A stretch of DNA of 64,000 bases from CAWEQW01 sp963811365 (GCA_963811365.1 CAWEQW010000002.1:434001-498000); one strand, 5' to 3'. Counted from the first letter of the stretch, positions 1-7,735 are shown. Made by a program: numbers and translations. The notes: a model not told the origin generated them from the sequence alone.

Positions 1-191
1 ATCACGCCGGCCCAGGCCAGCCGCACCCAGGCCGCGCCTTCCGGGCCCACGACGCCGAAGAGCCCGACCGAGGCGGCGATCCCGAGCTGGACCAGCGTCA
101 TCGAGGCCAGCGCCATGCCCGTGCCGGTGCGGGCGGCTGCCCGGCCGGGAACCGTGACCGGGCCGGGGGCGGGCGCGTGCTCGACGGTCAT
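1..191 (-). CDS. EamA-family transporter, N-terminal part (runs off the window)
   Basis: The first 63 residues of a membrane transporter are visible; the rest lies left of position 1. After a Pro/Ala-rich cytoplasmic tail of about 25 residues, a hydrophobic helix leads into GLFGVVGPEGAAWVRLAWAG, a pattern typical of the first EamA repeat in RhtA-like drug/metabolite exporters. The ATG is at 191. It is divergent from the LysR-type gene starting at 275, so the 83-bp gap probably holds both promoters, and the regulator probably controls the exporter, as is usual for such pairs. The substrate cannot be read from this fragment. Confidence 0.75.
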   Translation of the reverse strand, partial: MTVEHAPAPGPVTVPGRAAARTGTGMALASMTLVQLGIAASVGLFGVVGPEGAAWVRLAWAGV

Positions 192-274
192 GGGCCCAGT
201 ACAGAGCACGAGGACCGTTCGCGTCCACATGCCGATGGTGGACATCTTGTTCGGCATCGATGGACAATGAGGTG

Positions 275-1189
275 ATGGACCCCCGCCGCCTCGAGCTGCT
301 GCTCGCGCTGTCCCGGCTCGGGTCGATGCGCGCGGTCGCCGACGACCTCGGCGTCACCACGTCGACCGTCTCCCAGCAGCTCGCCGTCCTCGCCCGCGAG
401 GCAGGCACTGCGCTCGTCGAACCGGAGGGCCGCCGGGTCCGGCTCACCCCGGCCGGGCGGCGGCTGGCCGAGCACGCCGTCAGCGTGCTGGCAGCGCTCG
501 AGGCCGCCCGGCTCGACCTCGACCCGTCGGCCGAGCCGGCCGGGACGGTGCGGGTGGCGGCGTTCGCCACGGCGGTGCGCGACCTGCTGCTGCCCGTCGT
601 ACGCCGGCTGGCCGAGCGGGAGCTGCCGGTGTCGCTGGTCCTCCTGGAGCACGAGCCGGACGAGGCGCTCGGGCTGCTCGCCGCCGACGAGGTCGACCTG
701 GCGCTGACCTACGACTACAACCTCGCACCGGCCTCGTTCGACCGGACCGTCGAGGTCACGCCGCTCGACGTCCGAGCCTGGAGCCTCGCCGTGCCGGCGG
801 CCGCTGCGGGCGCCGTCCCGGCGTCGAGCAGTGCGCCGGCGGTTTTCGGCCGCTTCGCGGACGCCGACTGGGTGGTGAACTCCCGCAACAGTGCGGACGG
901 CGACGTGGTGCGGCTGGTGGCCTCCCTCGCCGGCTTCACGCCGCGGGTCGTGCACCGCGCCGACAGCCTGGAGCTCGTCGAGGACATGGTGCTCGCCGGG
1001 CTCGGCGTGGGCCTGCTTCCCGAAGCGCCCGCGACCCGCAGGGGCGTCGCGCTGCTCCCGCTGCGCGACCCGCCGGTCGAGCTGCGGTCGTTCGCCGTCG
1101 TACGCCGGGGAAGGGCGGCGTGGCCGGCGCTGGCCCTGGTGCTGCGGATCCTCGCCGAGGAGCGGCAGGTTCCCCGGACTCCCGGCTGA
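275..1189 (+). CDS. LysR-family transcriptional regulator
   Basis: A 304-residue LysR-type regulator. The N-terminal winged helix-turn-helix (about residues 1–60) includes GSMRAVADDLGVTTSTVSQQ; the rest is a periplasmic-binding-protein-like effector domain with VDLALTYDY and the terminal GVGLLPEA. An in-frame ATG at 260 would add five residues (MDNEV). I prefer 275 because MDPRRLELLLAL is the normal family start and GACAAT at 263–268 sits 6 nt before it as a possible -10 box of a leaderless transcript. The likely target is the divergent EamA exporter. The effector is unknown. Confidence 0.85.
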   Translation: MDPRRLELLLALSRLGSMRAVADDLGVTTSTVSQQLAVLAREAGTALVEPEGRRVRLTPAGRRLAEHAVSVLAALEAARLDLDPSAEPAGTVRVAAFATAVRDLLLPVVRRLAERELPVSLVLLEHEPDEALGLLAADEVDLALTYDYNLAPASFDRTVEVTPLDVRAWSLAVPAAAAGAVPASSSAPAVFGRFADADWVVNSRNSADGDVVRLVASLAGFTPRVVHRADSLELVEDMVLAGLGVGLLPEAPATRRGVALLPLRDPPVELRSFAVVRRGRAAWPALALVLRILAEERQVPRTPG

Positions 1190-1248
1190 GGCGGCTCCGG
1201 ACTGGCAGGATGGAGGTGTCCGCCCGAGACGGCAGAGTCGAGGTCGCC

Positions 1249-1740
1249 ATGACGTCCGACCGCATGCTGGTCCTGCTGCGGCACGCCAAGTCCGACTGGT
1301 CCACGACCCACCACGTCGACGCCGAGCGCCCGCTCGCCCATCGCGGTCGCCACCAGGCCCCGGAGGCGGGGCGGTGGCTGGCCGGGCATCTCAAGCGCAT
1401 CGACCTCGCGGTCGTCTCGCCGGCCAGGCGGGCGGTCGAGACCTGGGAGCTGGCCTCCCGGGAGCTGCCGGAGCCCCCGCCCGTGCTCGTCGACGACCGG
1501 GTCTACGCGGCGTCCGACGAGCAGCTGCTCGAGGTGGTCCACGGGCTGCCGGACGATGCGCACATCGTGGTGGTGGTCGGCCACAACCCGGGACTGGAGG
1601 AGCTCGTGGAGCTGCTCGCCGGTGAGTGGGTGGCCCTGCCGACCTCGGCGCTGGCCGTGCTCGAGCTCGAGGGGCCGTGGTCGACCGCCGAGCCGTGCAC
1701 GGCGTCGCTGCACTCGTCGGGGCGGCCGCCCCGCGACTGA
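1249..1740 (+). CDS. SixA-like histidine phosphatase
   Basis: A 163-residue protein of the histidine phosphatase (phosphoglycerate-mutase-like) superfamily. The catalytic motif is LLRHAKSDW near residues 9–17, where RHAKS is typical of the SixA subgroup. SPARRAVETW near residue 61 and VVGHNPGLEEL near residue 105 supply the second arginine and second histidine. SixA proteins remove phosphate from phosphohistidine on signalling proteins, but actinobacterial members are mostly uncharacterised. The frame is open further upstream (to 1120), but that part overlaps the LysR gene; ATG 1249 gives a normal family start. It faces the GlsB gene convergently with only 16 bp between them. Confidence 0.82.
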   Translation: MTSDRMLVLLRHAKSDWSTTHHVDAERPLAHRGRHQAPEAGRWLAGHLKRIDLAVVSPARRAVETWELASRELPEPPPVLVDDRVYAASDEQLLEVVHGLPDDAHIVVVVGHNPGLEELVELLAGEWVALPTSALAVLELEGPWSTAEPCTASLHSSGRPPRD

Positions 1741-1756
1741 GCGGTGCGCGACGGGG

Positions 1757-2023
1757 TCAGGCGGAGTGCGCCGCCCGGGCCCGCCACCAGCGCCAGCCGA
1801 GGGTGACCACGAGGGCCCCGGCCAGCGAGCCGATGATGCCGCTGGGGCGGAAGGAGACCCCGTCCCCGGACAGCAGGCTGATCAGCAGCCCGCCGATGAA
1901 GGAGCCGACCAGCCCGGCCACGATCGCCATGGGCCAGTCGATCTTGCCGTCTTCCCGGCCGAGGATCCACTGGGCACCGGCGCCGATGGCCATGCCGAAG
2001 ACGATGATCGCGAGGATGAGCAC
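1757..2023 (-). CDS. GlsB/YeaQ/YmgE-family stress-response membrane protein
   Basis: An 88-residue integral membrane protein with three hydrophobic segments (about residues 2–19, 31–50 and 58–77). The Gly-rich helices IVAGLVGSFIGGLL and GIIGSLAGALVV are the signature of the transglycosylase-associated GlsB/YeaQ/YmgE family. Members are small stress-induced membrane proteins of unclear mechanism; a cell-envelope stress role is from the family, not from this sequence. The C-terminus ends in a basic WRWWRARAAHS tail. The 142-residue hypothetical gene at 2040–2468 lies just upstream on the same strand, 16 bp away, so the two may be co-transcribed. Confidence 0.85.
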   Translation of the reverse strand: MLILAIIVFGMAIGAGAQWILGREDGKIDWPMAIVAGLVGSFIGGLLISLLSGDGVSFRPSGIIGSLAGALVVTLGWRWWRARAAHSA

Positions 2024-2039
2024 GAGCGCAGCATAAGCC

Positions 2040-2468
2040 TCAGGGGGTCGCTGCGTGGCCCGGCTCGCCCTGGCTGCGCCGGTCCTCCTTCATGCTCGCC
2101 TCCTGCAGGTGCCGCCGTCCGCCGGTCAGCTCGCGCGCGGCCCTCTCGACCTCACGGAACACCGACCAGTAGGTGTCGTCGTAGGCCTCCACGATCTGGA
2201 AGGTCCAGTGGCCGGGGATCACGTTGCGACCGACGAGCTCCTTCTCGATGCGCTCGGCGAGGGCGTCGTGGCCGGCCGCGCGCAGCTGCTCGACGGCGTC
2301 GCCGAGCTGCAGGTCCGCGGTGCCGGTCAGCTGGTGGAAGGAGTAGAGGTGGCCTCGCGCGCGCTCGGTCGTCTCGAGCGCCTCGGTGACCCGGCCGACG
2401 GCCGCCACCGTCGCCGCGTCGAGACCGTCGGGTACCTGGTGCCGGGCGTCCGGCTGGTCGTCACTCAT
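2040..2468 (-). CDS. Conserved hypothetical protein, soluble, helical
   Basis: I do not recognise a named family. The 142-residue protein is acidic, has no signal peptide or membrane segment, and is predicted by eye to be largely helical. It contains a Trp/Tyr-rich stretch, GHWTFQIVEAYDDTYWSVF, near residues 88–106, followed by an amphipathic helix rich in Arg and Glu. Similar short proteins are common in actinobacteria without known role. ATG 2468 is the only reasonable start. It reads toward the GlsB-like gene 16 bp downstream and is divergent from the small membrane gene at 2615. Confidence 0.6.
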   Translation of the reverse strand: MSDDQPDARHQVPDGLDAATVAAVGRVTEALETTERARGHLYSFHQLTGTADLQLGDAVEQLRAAGHDALAERIEKELVGRNVIPGHWTFQIVEAYDDTYWSVFREVERAARELTGGRRHLQEASMKEDRRSQGEPGHAATP

Positions 2469-2528
2469 GGCGCGCTGTACCCCGGTGGACCGACGGTAAC
2501 GCGTCGGTCGACGGGCGCGCCTCTCGCG

Positions 2529-2552
2529 GCATACCCTGGCTGTTTGGTATGC
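2529..2552. promoter_or_regulatory. Inverted repeat between divergent genes (possible operator)
   Basis: A perfect 7-bp inverted repeat, GCATACC (2529–2535) and GGTATGC (2546–2552), with a 10-bp spacer. It lies in the divergent gap between the hypothetical gene ending at 2468 and the small membrane gene at 2615. The spacing would suit a dimeric regulator or part of a promoter. No regulator can be assigned. Confidence 0.35.
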
Positions 2553-2614
2553 ATGGGACGGCAGGTGCCGCTGTGGCGATCCTGCGTGACCGGACCGCTC
2601 GGGAGGGAGAGCAT

Positions 2615-2770
2615 ATGCGCAAGCTGCTGGGTGGCCTCGTGATCGCCGTCGCCCTCTTCTACCTTCTCACCCAGCCCAACCACGCGGCCCACGCGGTGCG
2701 CGGTGCCGTCGACGCGGTGGCCGTCGCGCTGCAGAGCGCGGTTCAGTTCCTGACGGCGCTGTTCGCCTGA
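2615..2770 (+). CDS. Small single-pass membrane protein
   Basis: A 51-residue protein with one N-terminal hydrophobic helix (LLGGLVIAVALFYLLTQ, about residues 4–20) followed by an alanine/valine-rich amphipathic helix. It could be an anchored membrane peptide or a cleaved signal with a short mature part. The frame is open upstream, but ATG 2615 follows the purine-rich GGGAGGGAGAG at about 2601–2611, a good ribosome binding site. It ends one base before the GTG of the next gene, which indicates translational coupling with the bPH2-domain protein. No function can be assigned. Confidence 0.6.
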   Translation: MRKLLGGLVIAVALFYLLTQPNHAAHAVRGAVDAVAVALQSAVQFLTALFA

Positions 2771-2771
2771 C

Positions 2772-3308
2772 GTGGCCGGCTGGGCGCACCGCGCGCTCGA
2801 CCCCCGGATCGGCGCGCACCTCCTGCGGGAGGAGGGCGAGGTGATCGTCGACGAGGTGCTGCACCACTGGATCGTCTACGTCCGGTCGGTGCTCGAGGCG
2901 CTGCTCGGGGTGTTCCTGCTCTGGGTGTTCCTGGTGAGCTCGGTCCAGGCCGCGTGGGTGCCCCTGCTCCTCGCGGCCGGAGTGCTGCTGCACGCCGGCT
3001 GGCTCGCGCTCCGGCACCACATGGACCGGTTCGTGATCACGAACATGCGGGTCTTCCGGGTCCGGGGCGTGCTCACCCGGAAGCTGGCCACGATGCCGCT
3101 GCACCGGATCCTCGACATCACCGTCGAGAAGCCGCTGCTCGGCCGGTTCCTCGACTACGGCCACTTCCTGTTCGAGTCCGCCGCCCAGGAGCAGGGGCTG
3201 CGTGACATCCGGTACGTCGGACGCCCCTACGAGCGCGACCTCACCATCCAGCGCGTCGTGCAGCGATCCGGACTGCGCTCCGGCCGGCGTGACGTCCAGG
3301 CCCCCTGA
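2772..3308 (+). CDS. YdbS-like bPH2-domain membrane protein
   Basis: A 178-residue membrane protein. Two hydrophobic helices (about residues 42–58 and 61–76) are followed by DRFVITNMRVFRVRGVLTRKLATMPLHRILDITVEKPLLGR, which is a bacterial pleckstrin-homology (bPH2, YdbS/YdbT) domain. Such proteins are membrane-anchored and often concern envelope homeostasis, but the biochemical role is unknown. The start is GTG 2772, immediately after the stop of the small membrane gene, so the two are probably one transcription unit. The MarR gene follows after 23 bp. Confidence 0.8.
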   Translation: MAGWAHRALDPRIGAHLLREEGEVIVDEVLHHWIVYVRSVLEALLGVFLLWVFLVSSVQAAWVPLLLAAGVLLHAGWLALRHHMDRFVITNMRVFRVRGVLTRKLATMPLHRILDITVEKPLLGRFLDYGHFLFESAAQEQGLRDIRYVGRPYERDLTIQRVVQRSGLRSGRRDVQAP

Positions 3309-3317
3309 CCCGGCGGG

Positions 3318-3323
3318 TAGGGT
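3318..3323 (+). promoter_or_regulatory. Candidate -10 box of the MarR gene
   Basis: TAGGGT lies 8 nt before the ATG of the MarR-family gene. It fits the TANNNT pattern seen before several starts here, which would give a nearly leaderless mRNA. Confidence 0.35.
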
Positions 3324-3331
3324 CCGGGGCC

Positions 3332-3847
3332 ATGGTCGAGAAGGGGTCGCGGCGCGGCAGGCCGCTGCCGTTCGACCCCATCGACGAGGCCGCGCGGCAG
3401 TGGGGCCTGCGCTGGGGAGCGGTCGAGGAGATGCACGCGGTCACCTCGCTGATGCGCGTGCAGCAGCTCGTGCTCGCCGCGCTCGACGACCTGCTCCGAC
3501 CGCACGGGCTGACCTTCGCGCGCTACGAGGCGCTGGTGCTGCTGACCTTCTCGCGAACCGGGGCGCTGCCGCTCGGCAAGATGGGAGAGCGGCTGCAGGT
3601 GCATCCCACGTCGGTCACCTCGATCGTGGACCGGCTCGAGGCCGCGGGTCTCGTCGTACGCCGCCCGCACCCGCAGGACGGCCGTGCCGTGCTGGCCGAG
3701 ATCACCCCGGCGGGCCGGGAGCTCGTCGAGGCGGCCACCGCGGACCTGGTCGCCGCGCGCTTCGCGATCGCCGACCTCGCGCCCGACGACCTCCGGGAGA
3801 TCTCGGCGCTGCTGCGGCCGGTGCGCGAGCACGCCGGCGACTTCTGA
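3332..3847 (+). CDS. MarR-family transcriptional regulator
   Basis: A 171-residue winged-helix regulator. An N-terminal dimerisation extension (to about residue 60) precedes the DNA-binding core: LTFARYEALVLLTFSRTGALPLGKMGERLQVHPTSVTSIVDRLEAAGLVVRRPHPQDGRAVLAEITPAGRELV is the complete MarR HTH plus wing. The wing is marked by RRPHPQDGR. The gene lies 350 bp upstream of the acyl-CoA mutase, whose leader holds a near-perfect 20-bp palindrome at 4141–4160. I infer that this protein binds there and senses an acyl-CoA or related ligand; the sequence alone does not prove it. Confidence 0.85.
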   Translation: MVEKGSRRGRPLPFDPIDEAARQWGLRWGAVEEMHAVTSLMRVQQLVLAALDDLLRPHGLTFARYEALVLLTFSRTGALPLGKMGERLQVHPTSVTSIVDRLEAAGLVVRRPHPQDGRAVLAEITPAGRELVEAATADLVAARFAIADLAPDDLREISALLRPVREHAGDF

Positions 3848-3859
3848 GGCTGGCGGGGC

Positions 3860-3928
3860 GGAGGTTCACCACGGTATGCAGGTGGACCTGACCTCCCCAC
3901 GACGTACAGCTCGTGGGGAGTGGAGGTT
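3860..3928 (+). repeat. Palindromic intergenic repeat, copy 1
   Basis: A 69-bp unit that begins and ends with GGAGGTT and contains a perfect 10-bp hairpin, CTCCCCACGA (3893–3902) with TCGTGGGGAG (3911–3920) and an 8-nt loop. A related unit lies in inverted orientation at 4038–4106; the outer 19 bp match at 17 positions. The pair looks like a REP/BIME-type non-coding repeat. Confidence 0.6.
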
Positions 3929-4037
3929 GGTCGAGGGAACCTGGTACTGGTGGGACAGGAGCCGCAGCACCACAGGTCGGGAGGGTGACGGTCCAGTGCC
4001 CGTGGCATCGACGGCGAGCACCCCACTCCCCACGACG

Positions 4038-4106
4038 AACCTGCCCTTCCCACGACGTACGACTCGTGGAAGGTGCAGGTTCGTCGACATCCCATGGTGA
4101 ACCTCC
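4038..4106 (-). repeat. Palindromic intergenic repeat, copy 2 (inverted)
   Basis: The inverted partner of the unit at 3860–3928, of the same length. Its hairpin arms are CCTTCCCACGA (4045–4055) and TCGTGGAAGG (4064–4073), imperfect by one missing G. The loop again begins with CGTAC. The 109 bp between the copies hold no open frame I would support. Confidence 0.55.
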
Positions 4107-4140
4107 CCCCCGGGGGCAGCCGGCCGCCGTTCGACACCCG

Positions 4141-4160
4141 ATAGTTGGACGTCCTACTAT
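4141..4160. promoter_or_regulatory. 20-bp palindrome upstream of the acyl-CoA mutase (probable operator)
   Basis: ATAGTTGGACGTCCTACTAT is palindromic at all but one base pair. It lies 40 bp before the mutase ATG, in the position of a promoter or operator. The adjacent MarR gene is the obvious candidate regulator. This is an inference from position and symmetry. Confidence 0.55.
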
Positions 4161-4199
4161 TTTGGTGGACCAGGACGCCGGCGACCAACGGGAGGACCC

Positions 4200-5969
4200 A
4201 TGACCGAGCAGACCACGCCCGGCGCCGAGCAGCCGGAGTCCGCCCGGACACGCTGGCAGCGCCGGTACGACGCCTCGCGGGTGCGCGACGCCGACTTCAC
4301 GACGCTGTCCGGCATGACGGTCGACCCGGCCTACGGCCCCGCCGAGGGCGAGGCGGCCTCCGAGCGCGTGCAGGACGTCGGCTGGCCGGGGCAGTTCCCC
4401 TACACCCGCGGGCTGTACCCGACCGGCTACCGCGGCCGCACCTGGACCATCCGGCAGTTCGCCGGCTTCGGCAACGCGGAGCAGACCAACGAGCGCTACA
4501 AGATGATCCTCGGTCGCGGCGGCGGGGGGCTCTCGGTGGCCTTCGACATGCCCACGCTGATGGGCCGCGACTCCGACGATCCCAAGAGCCTCGGCGAGGT
4601 CGGCCACTGCGGCGTCGCGATCGACTCGGCGGCCGACATGGCCCGGCTGTTCGCCGGCATCCCGCTCGGCGACGTGACCACCTCGATGACCATCTCCGGG
4701 CCCGCGGTGCCGGTGTTCGCCATGATGCTGGTCGCCGCCGAGCGTCAGGGCGTCGACCCGGGCGTGCTCAACGGCACGCTGCAGACCGACATCTTCAAGG
4801 AGTACATCGCCCAGAAGGAGTGGCTGTTCGGTCCCGAGCCGCACCTCCGGCTGATCGGCGACCTGATGGAGTACTGCGCCGAGCGGATCCCGGACTACAA
4901 GCCGCTGTCGGTGTCGGGCTACCACATCCGTGAGGCGGGCTCGACGGCCGCGCAGGAGCTGGCGTTCACGCTCGCCGACGGCTTCGGGTACGTCGAGCTC
5001 GGACTGTCGCGCGGCCTCGACGTCGACGTGTTCGCTCCGGGCCTGAGCTTCTTCTTCGACAGCCACGTCGACTTCTTCGAGGAGATCGCGAAGTTCCGCG
5101 CGGCCCGGCGGATCTGGGCGCGGTGGCTGCGCGACGTCTACGGCGCGAAGACCGAGAAGGCTCAGTGGCTGCGGTTCCACACCCAGACCGCAGGGGTCTC
5201 GCTGACCGCCCAGCAGCCGTACAACAACGTCGTCCGCACCGGCATCGAGGCGCTGGCCGCGGTGCTCGGCGGCACGAACTCACTGCACACCAACGCCCTC
5301 GACGAGACGCTCGCGCTGCCCAGCGAGCAGGCCGCCGAGATCGCGCTGCGCACCCAGCAGGTGATCATGGAGGAGACCGGCGTGGTCAACGTCGCCGACC
5401 CGCTCGGCGGCTCCTGGTACGTCGAGGCGCTGACCGACCGGATCGAGGCGGAGGCCGACGCCGATCTTCGACCGGATCCTCGCGATGGGCGGCTCCACGC
5501 TGACGCGCCCATGACACCGAGGGCCTCGCCGCGGCGGGCGCGCCGGCACGGGCAGGCAGGGCGACGGTGGCCGATGACCCGCGGGCATCCTGCGGGGCAT
5601 CGAGGAGGGCTGGTTCATGTCCGAGATCGCCGAGGCCGCCTTCACCTACCAGACCGCCCTGGAGAAGGGCGAGAAGAAGATCGTCGGGGTCAACTGCCAC
5701 ACCGACTCGGTGACCCACGACCTGGAGATCCTGCGGGTCTCCCACGAGGTCGAGGCCGAGCAGGTCCGCGCCCTCGGCGACCGGCGGGCCGGGCGCGGCG
5801 AGCCGACGGTGGCGACGCGGCGCTGCGCACGATGGTCGAGGTCGCGCGCACCGAGGAGAACCTGGTGCCGGCGATGCTCGAGGCGTGCCGAGCAGAGGCG
5901 ACGCTCGGCGAGATCTGCGACGCGCTGCGTGCCGAGTGGGGCGAGTACCGGGAGCCGGCCCGCTTCTGA
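4200..5969 (+). pseudogene. Isobutyryl-CoA-mutase-type acyl-CoA mutase large subunit, frameshifted near the 3' end
   Basis: Catalytic TIM-barrel subunit of a B12-dependent acyl-CoA mutase, which rearranges branched and linear acyl-CoAs. Residues 1–420 are intact, with FHTQTAGVSLTAQQPYNN and GGTNSLHTNALDETLALP. Two specificity positions match isobutyryl-CoA mutase rather than methylmalonyl-CoA mutase: Phe in IRQFAGFG and Gln in KEYIAQKEW, where MCM has Tyr and Arg. From about 5459 the frame is broken repeatedly. FDRILAMGGS continues in another frame, GIEEGWFMSEIAEAAF in a third, and TMVEVARTEENLVPAMLEA returns to the first and ends at 5969. At least four indels, mostly in G or C runs, fall between 5459 and 5810. 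These may be sequencing errors or true decay. The B12-binding subunit is not in the window. Confidence 0.8.
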
Positions 5970-6003
5970 GCGGTCCCGGTTCGGCCTCTCGGAGCCGATC
6001 GGA

Positions 6004-6009
6004 CAAGAT
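6004..6009 (+). promoter_or_regulatory. Candidate -10 box, thioredoxin/TPR gene
   Basis: CAAGAT lies 6 nt before ATG 6016, and the same hexamer is at the same distance before ligA (49631–49636). This suggests leaderless transcription. Confidence 0.35.
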
Positions 6010-6015
6010 AGGACC

Positions 6016-6984
6016 ATGAGCACGCCTTTCTCGCGACCCGGTGCCGTCGACCTCTCCGCGCTGAAGCGCCCTGCACCCGCCCCGCGGCAGCCGGGGGGTC
6101 CCGCCGCCGGCGCCCCTGGAGCACCTGCGGGCGGCAGCCCGAACGGCACCGCGAGCGGCACCGGCGCCTACGCCCTGTCCCTCGACGAGCAGAACATCCA
6201 GGGCGTCCTGGAGAGCTCGATGACCGCGCCGGTGCTGCTGGTGATCTACTCGCCCTCCCGCTCGGCGGCCAGCGCGCAGCTCGCCGACGACCTCGAGCAG
6301 CTCGCCGACGAGTTCGAGGGGCGCTTCCTGCTCGGCCGCGTCGACGTCGACGCCCAGCCGACGCTCGCCCAGATGCTCCAGGTGCCGTCGGTCCCGCTTG
6401 TCGCGATCGTGCTCCAGGGCCGCCTCCAGCCGCTCTTCCAGGACGCGCCTCCGGCCGACCAGCTCCGCGCAGACCTCACCGCGATGTTCCAGCAGCTCAC
6501 CACCCAGGGCGTCACCGGGCGGCACCAGCCGCTCACCTCCGCCCCGGCCACCGACGAGGACGAGGAGTACGTCGACCCGCGCTACGCCCCGGCCCAGGAG
6601 GCGCTCGCCGCGGGCGACATCGACCGCGCCGTCGCGGAGTACCAGAAGCTCGTCGACGCCAACCCCGCTGACGGCGAGGCTGCGGGTGGGCTCGCGATGG
6701 CCAAGGTGCTCCGGCGGACCGTCGACGTCGACGCCGCCGCCGCCCGCACCGCCGCGGCCGAACGGCCCGACGACGTGGAGGCCCAGACCCTGGTCGCCGA
6801 CCTCGACCTGATGGGCGGCCACGTCGACGACGCCTTCGGCCGGCTCGTCGAGCTGGTCCGCCGTACCTCCGGCGACGACCGGGACCGGGCCCGCACCCAT
6901 CTCATCGGCCTGTTCGACGCGGTCGGGAACGACGACCCGCGGGTGCTCAACGGCCGGCGGCTGCTCGCCTCCGCGCTGTTCTGA
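6016..6984 (+). CDS. Thioredoxin-domain/TPR protein (CnoX-like) without a CXXC
   Basis: A 322-residue soluble protein. A Pro/Ala/Gly-rich tail (about 1–50) precedes a thioredoxin fold (about 58–165: APVLLVIYSPSRSAASAQLADDLEQLADEF, then FLLGRVDVDAQPTLAQMLQVPSVPLVAIVLQG). The C-terminal half is helical with TPR character (ALAAGDIDRAVAEYQKLVDANPADGEA). The redox motif is replaced by SPSRSAAS, so it cannot act as a dithiol oxidoreductase. The layout matches E. coli CnoX/YbbN co-chaperones. The frame is open upstream into the broken mutase gene, but ATG 6016 preceded by CAAGAT is the sensible start. A chaperone role is inferred from the family. Confidence 0.82.
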   Translation: MSTPFSRPGAVDLSALKRPAPAPRQPGGPAAGAPGAPAGGSPNGTASGTGAYALSLDEQNIQGVLESSMTAPVLLVIYSPSRSAASAQLADDLEQLADEFEGRFLLGRVDVDAQPTLAQMLQVPSVPLVAIVLQGRLQPLFQDAPPADQLRADLTAMFQQLTTQGVTGRHQPLTSAPATDEDEEYVDPRYAPAQEALAAGDIDRAVAEYQKLVDANPADGEAAGGLAMAKVLRRTVDVDAAAARTAAAERPDDVEAQTLVADLDLMGGHVDDAFGRLVELVRRTSGDDRDRARTHLIGLFDAVGNDDPRVLNGRRLLASALF

Positions 6985-7067
6985 CCCCGGGGGGCGTGCG
7001 CGGCGTCACCACCGCCCGGTGACCAACGACCCTGACGCCGGTGCTCCGGCGCCCCGACGATCGGAGC

Positions 7068-7724
7068 ATGAGAGCGAAGCTGGCTACGGTCACGATCGCC
7101 GGGACGGCCTGTGGCCTGGCGTACTGCGCCACCTGGGCGGCCCGCTGGGGAGCCACCGACGCCGAGCGCACCGCGCCTATGCCTGGTGACGAGATCGTCG
7201 GCGGCGCCCGGTACCGGACCACCCGGGCCGTCACCGTCGAGGCGCCTCCTGAGCAGGTCTGGCCCTGGCTGGTGCAGATCGGCCAGGGCCGTGGCGGGAT
7301 GTACAGCTACGACTGGGCCGAGAACCTCGTGGGCCTGCACATGCACAGCGCCGACGCGATCCTGCCGGAGCTGCAGCAGCTCGCCGTCGGCGACCGCGTC
7401 GGGCTCGTTCCGGAGGGCACCGCGCCCGATCTCGGGTTCCGGGTGCTGCGTCTGGAGCCGCCGCACCTGCTGCTGCTCGGCCCGGAGGGAAACCGGGAGG
7501 ACGTCCTGGCCTCCGGCATGCCGTACCCCTGCTGGACCTTCGCGGTGCAGCCGACCCCCGAGATGCGGAGCCGGCTCGTGGTCCGGTTCCAGAGCGACTT
7601 CCGCCCCGACGTCGCGGGCGTGCTTGTGAACAAGTACGCGCTCGCGCCCCTGCACTTCGTGATGGAGCGCAAGATGCTGCTCGGGATCAAGCGGCGCGTC
7701 GAGCGCGCCTCGCAACCTGGCTGA
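7068..7724 (+). CDS. SRPBCC-like hypothetical protein with N-terminal hydrophobic segment
   Basis: A 218-residue protein. An N-terminal weakly hydrophobic stretch (about residues 5–27, TVTIAGTACGLAYCATWAA) precedes YRTTRAVTVEAPPEQVWPWLVQIGQGRGGMYSYDWAENLVGL. The form 'V-x-A-P-P-E-x-V-W-P-W-L-V-Q' is the opening of many START/SRPBCC-type lipid-binding folds; the later strands (GFRVLRLEPPHLLLLG, WTFAVQPT, RLVVRFQSDF) fit that fold. No catalytic function is visible. A GTG at 7041 is an alternative start. It converges with the GNAT–NUDIX gene, 11 bp away. Confidence 0.65.
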   Translation: MRAKLATVTIAGTACGLAYCATWAARWGATDAERTAPMPGDEIVGGARYRTTRAVTVEAPPEQVWPWLVQIGQGRGGMYSYDWAENLVGLHMHSADAILPELQQLAVGDRVGLVPEGTAPDLGFRVLRLEPPHLLLLGPEGNREDVLASGMPYPCWTFAVQPTPEMRSRLVVRFQSDFRPDVAGVLVNKYALAPLHFVMERKMLLGIKRRVERASQPG

Positions 7725-7735
7725 GCGCCGTCCGC

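Noticed and set aside
5617..6984. A mutase–thioredoxin fusion protein in one frame
   Set aside because: The frame joins the two only because of the indels in the mutase gene; the thioredoxin/TPR gene has its own ATG and promoter-like box, and the mutase C-terminus is in another frame.
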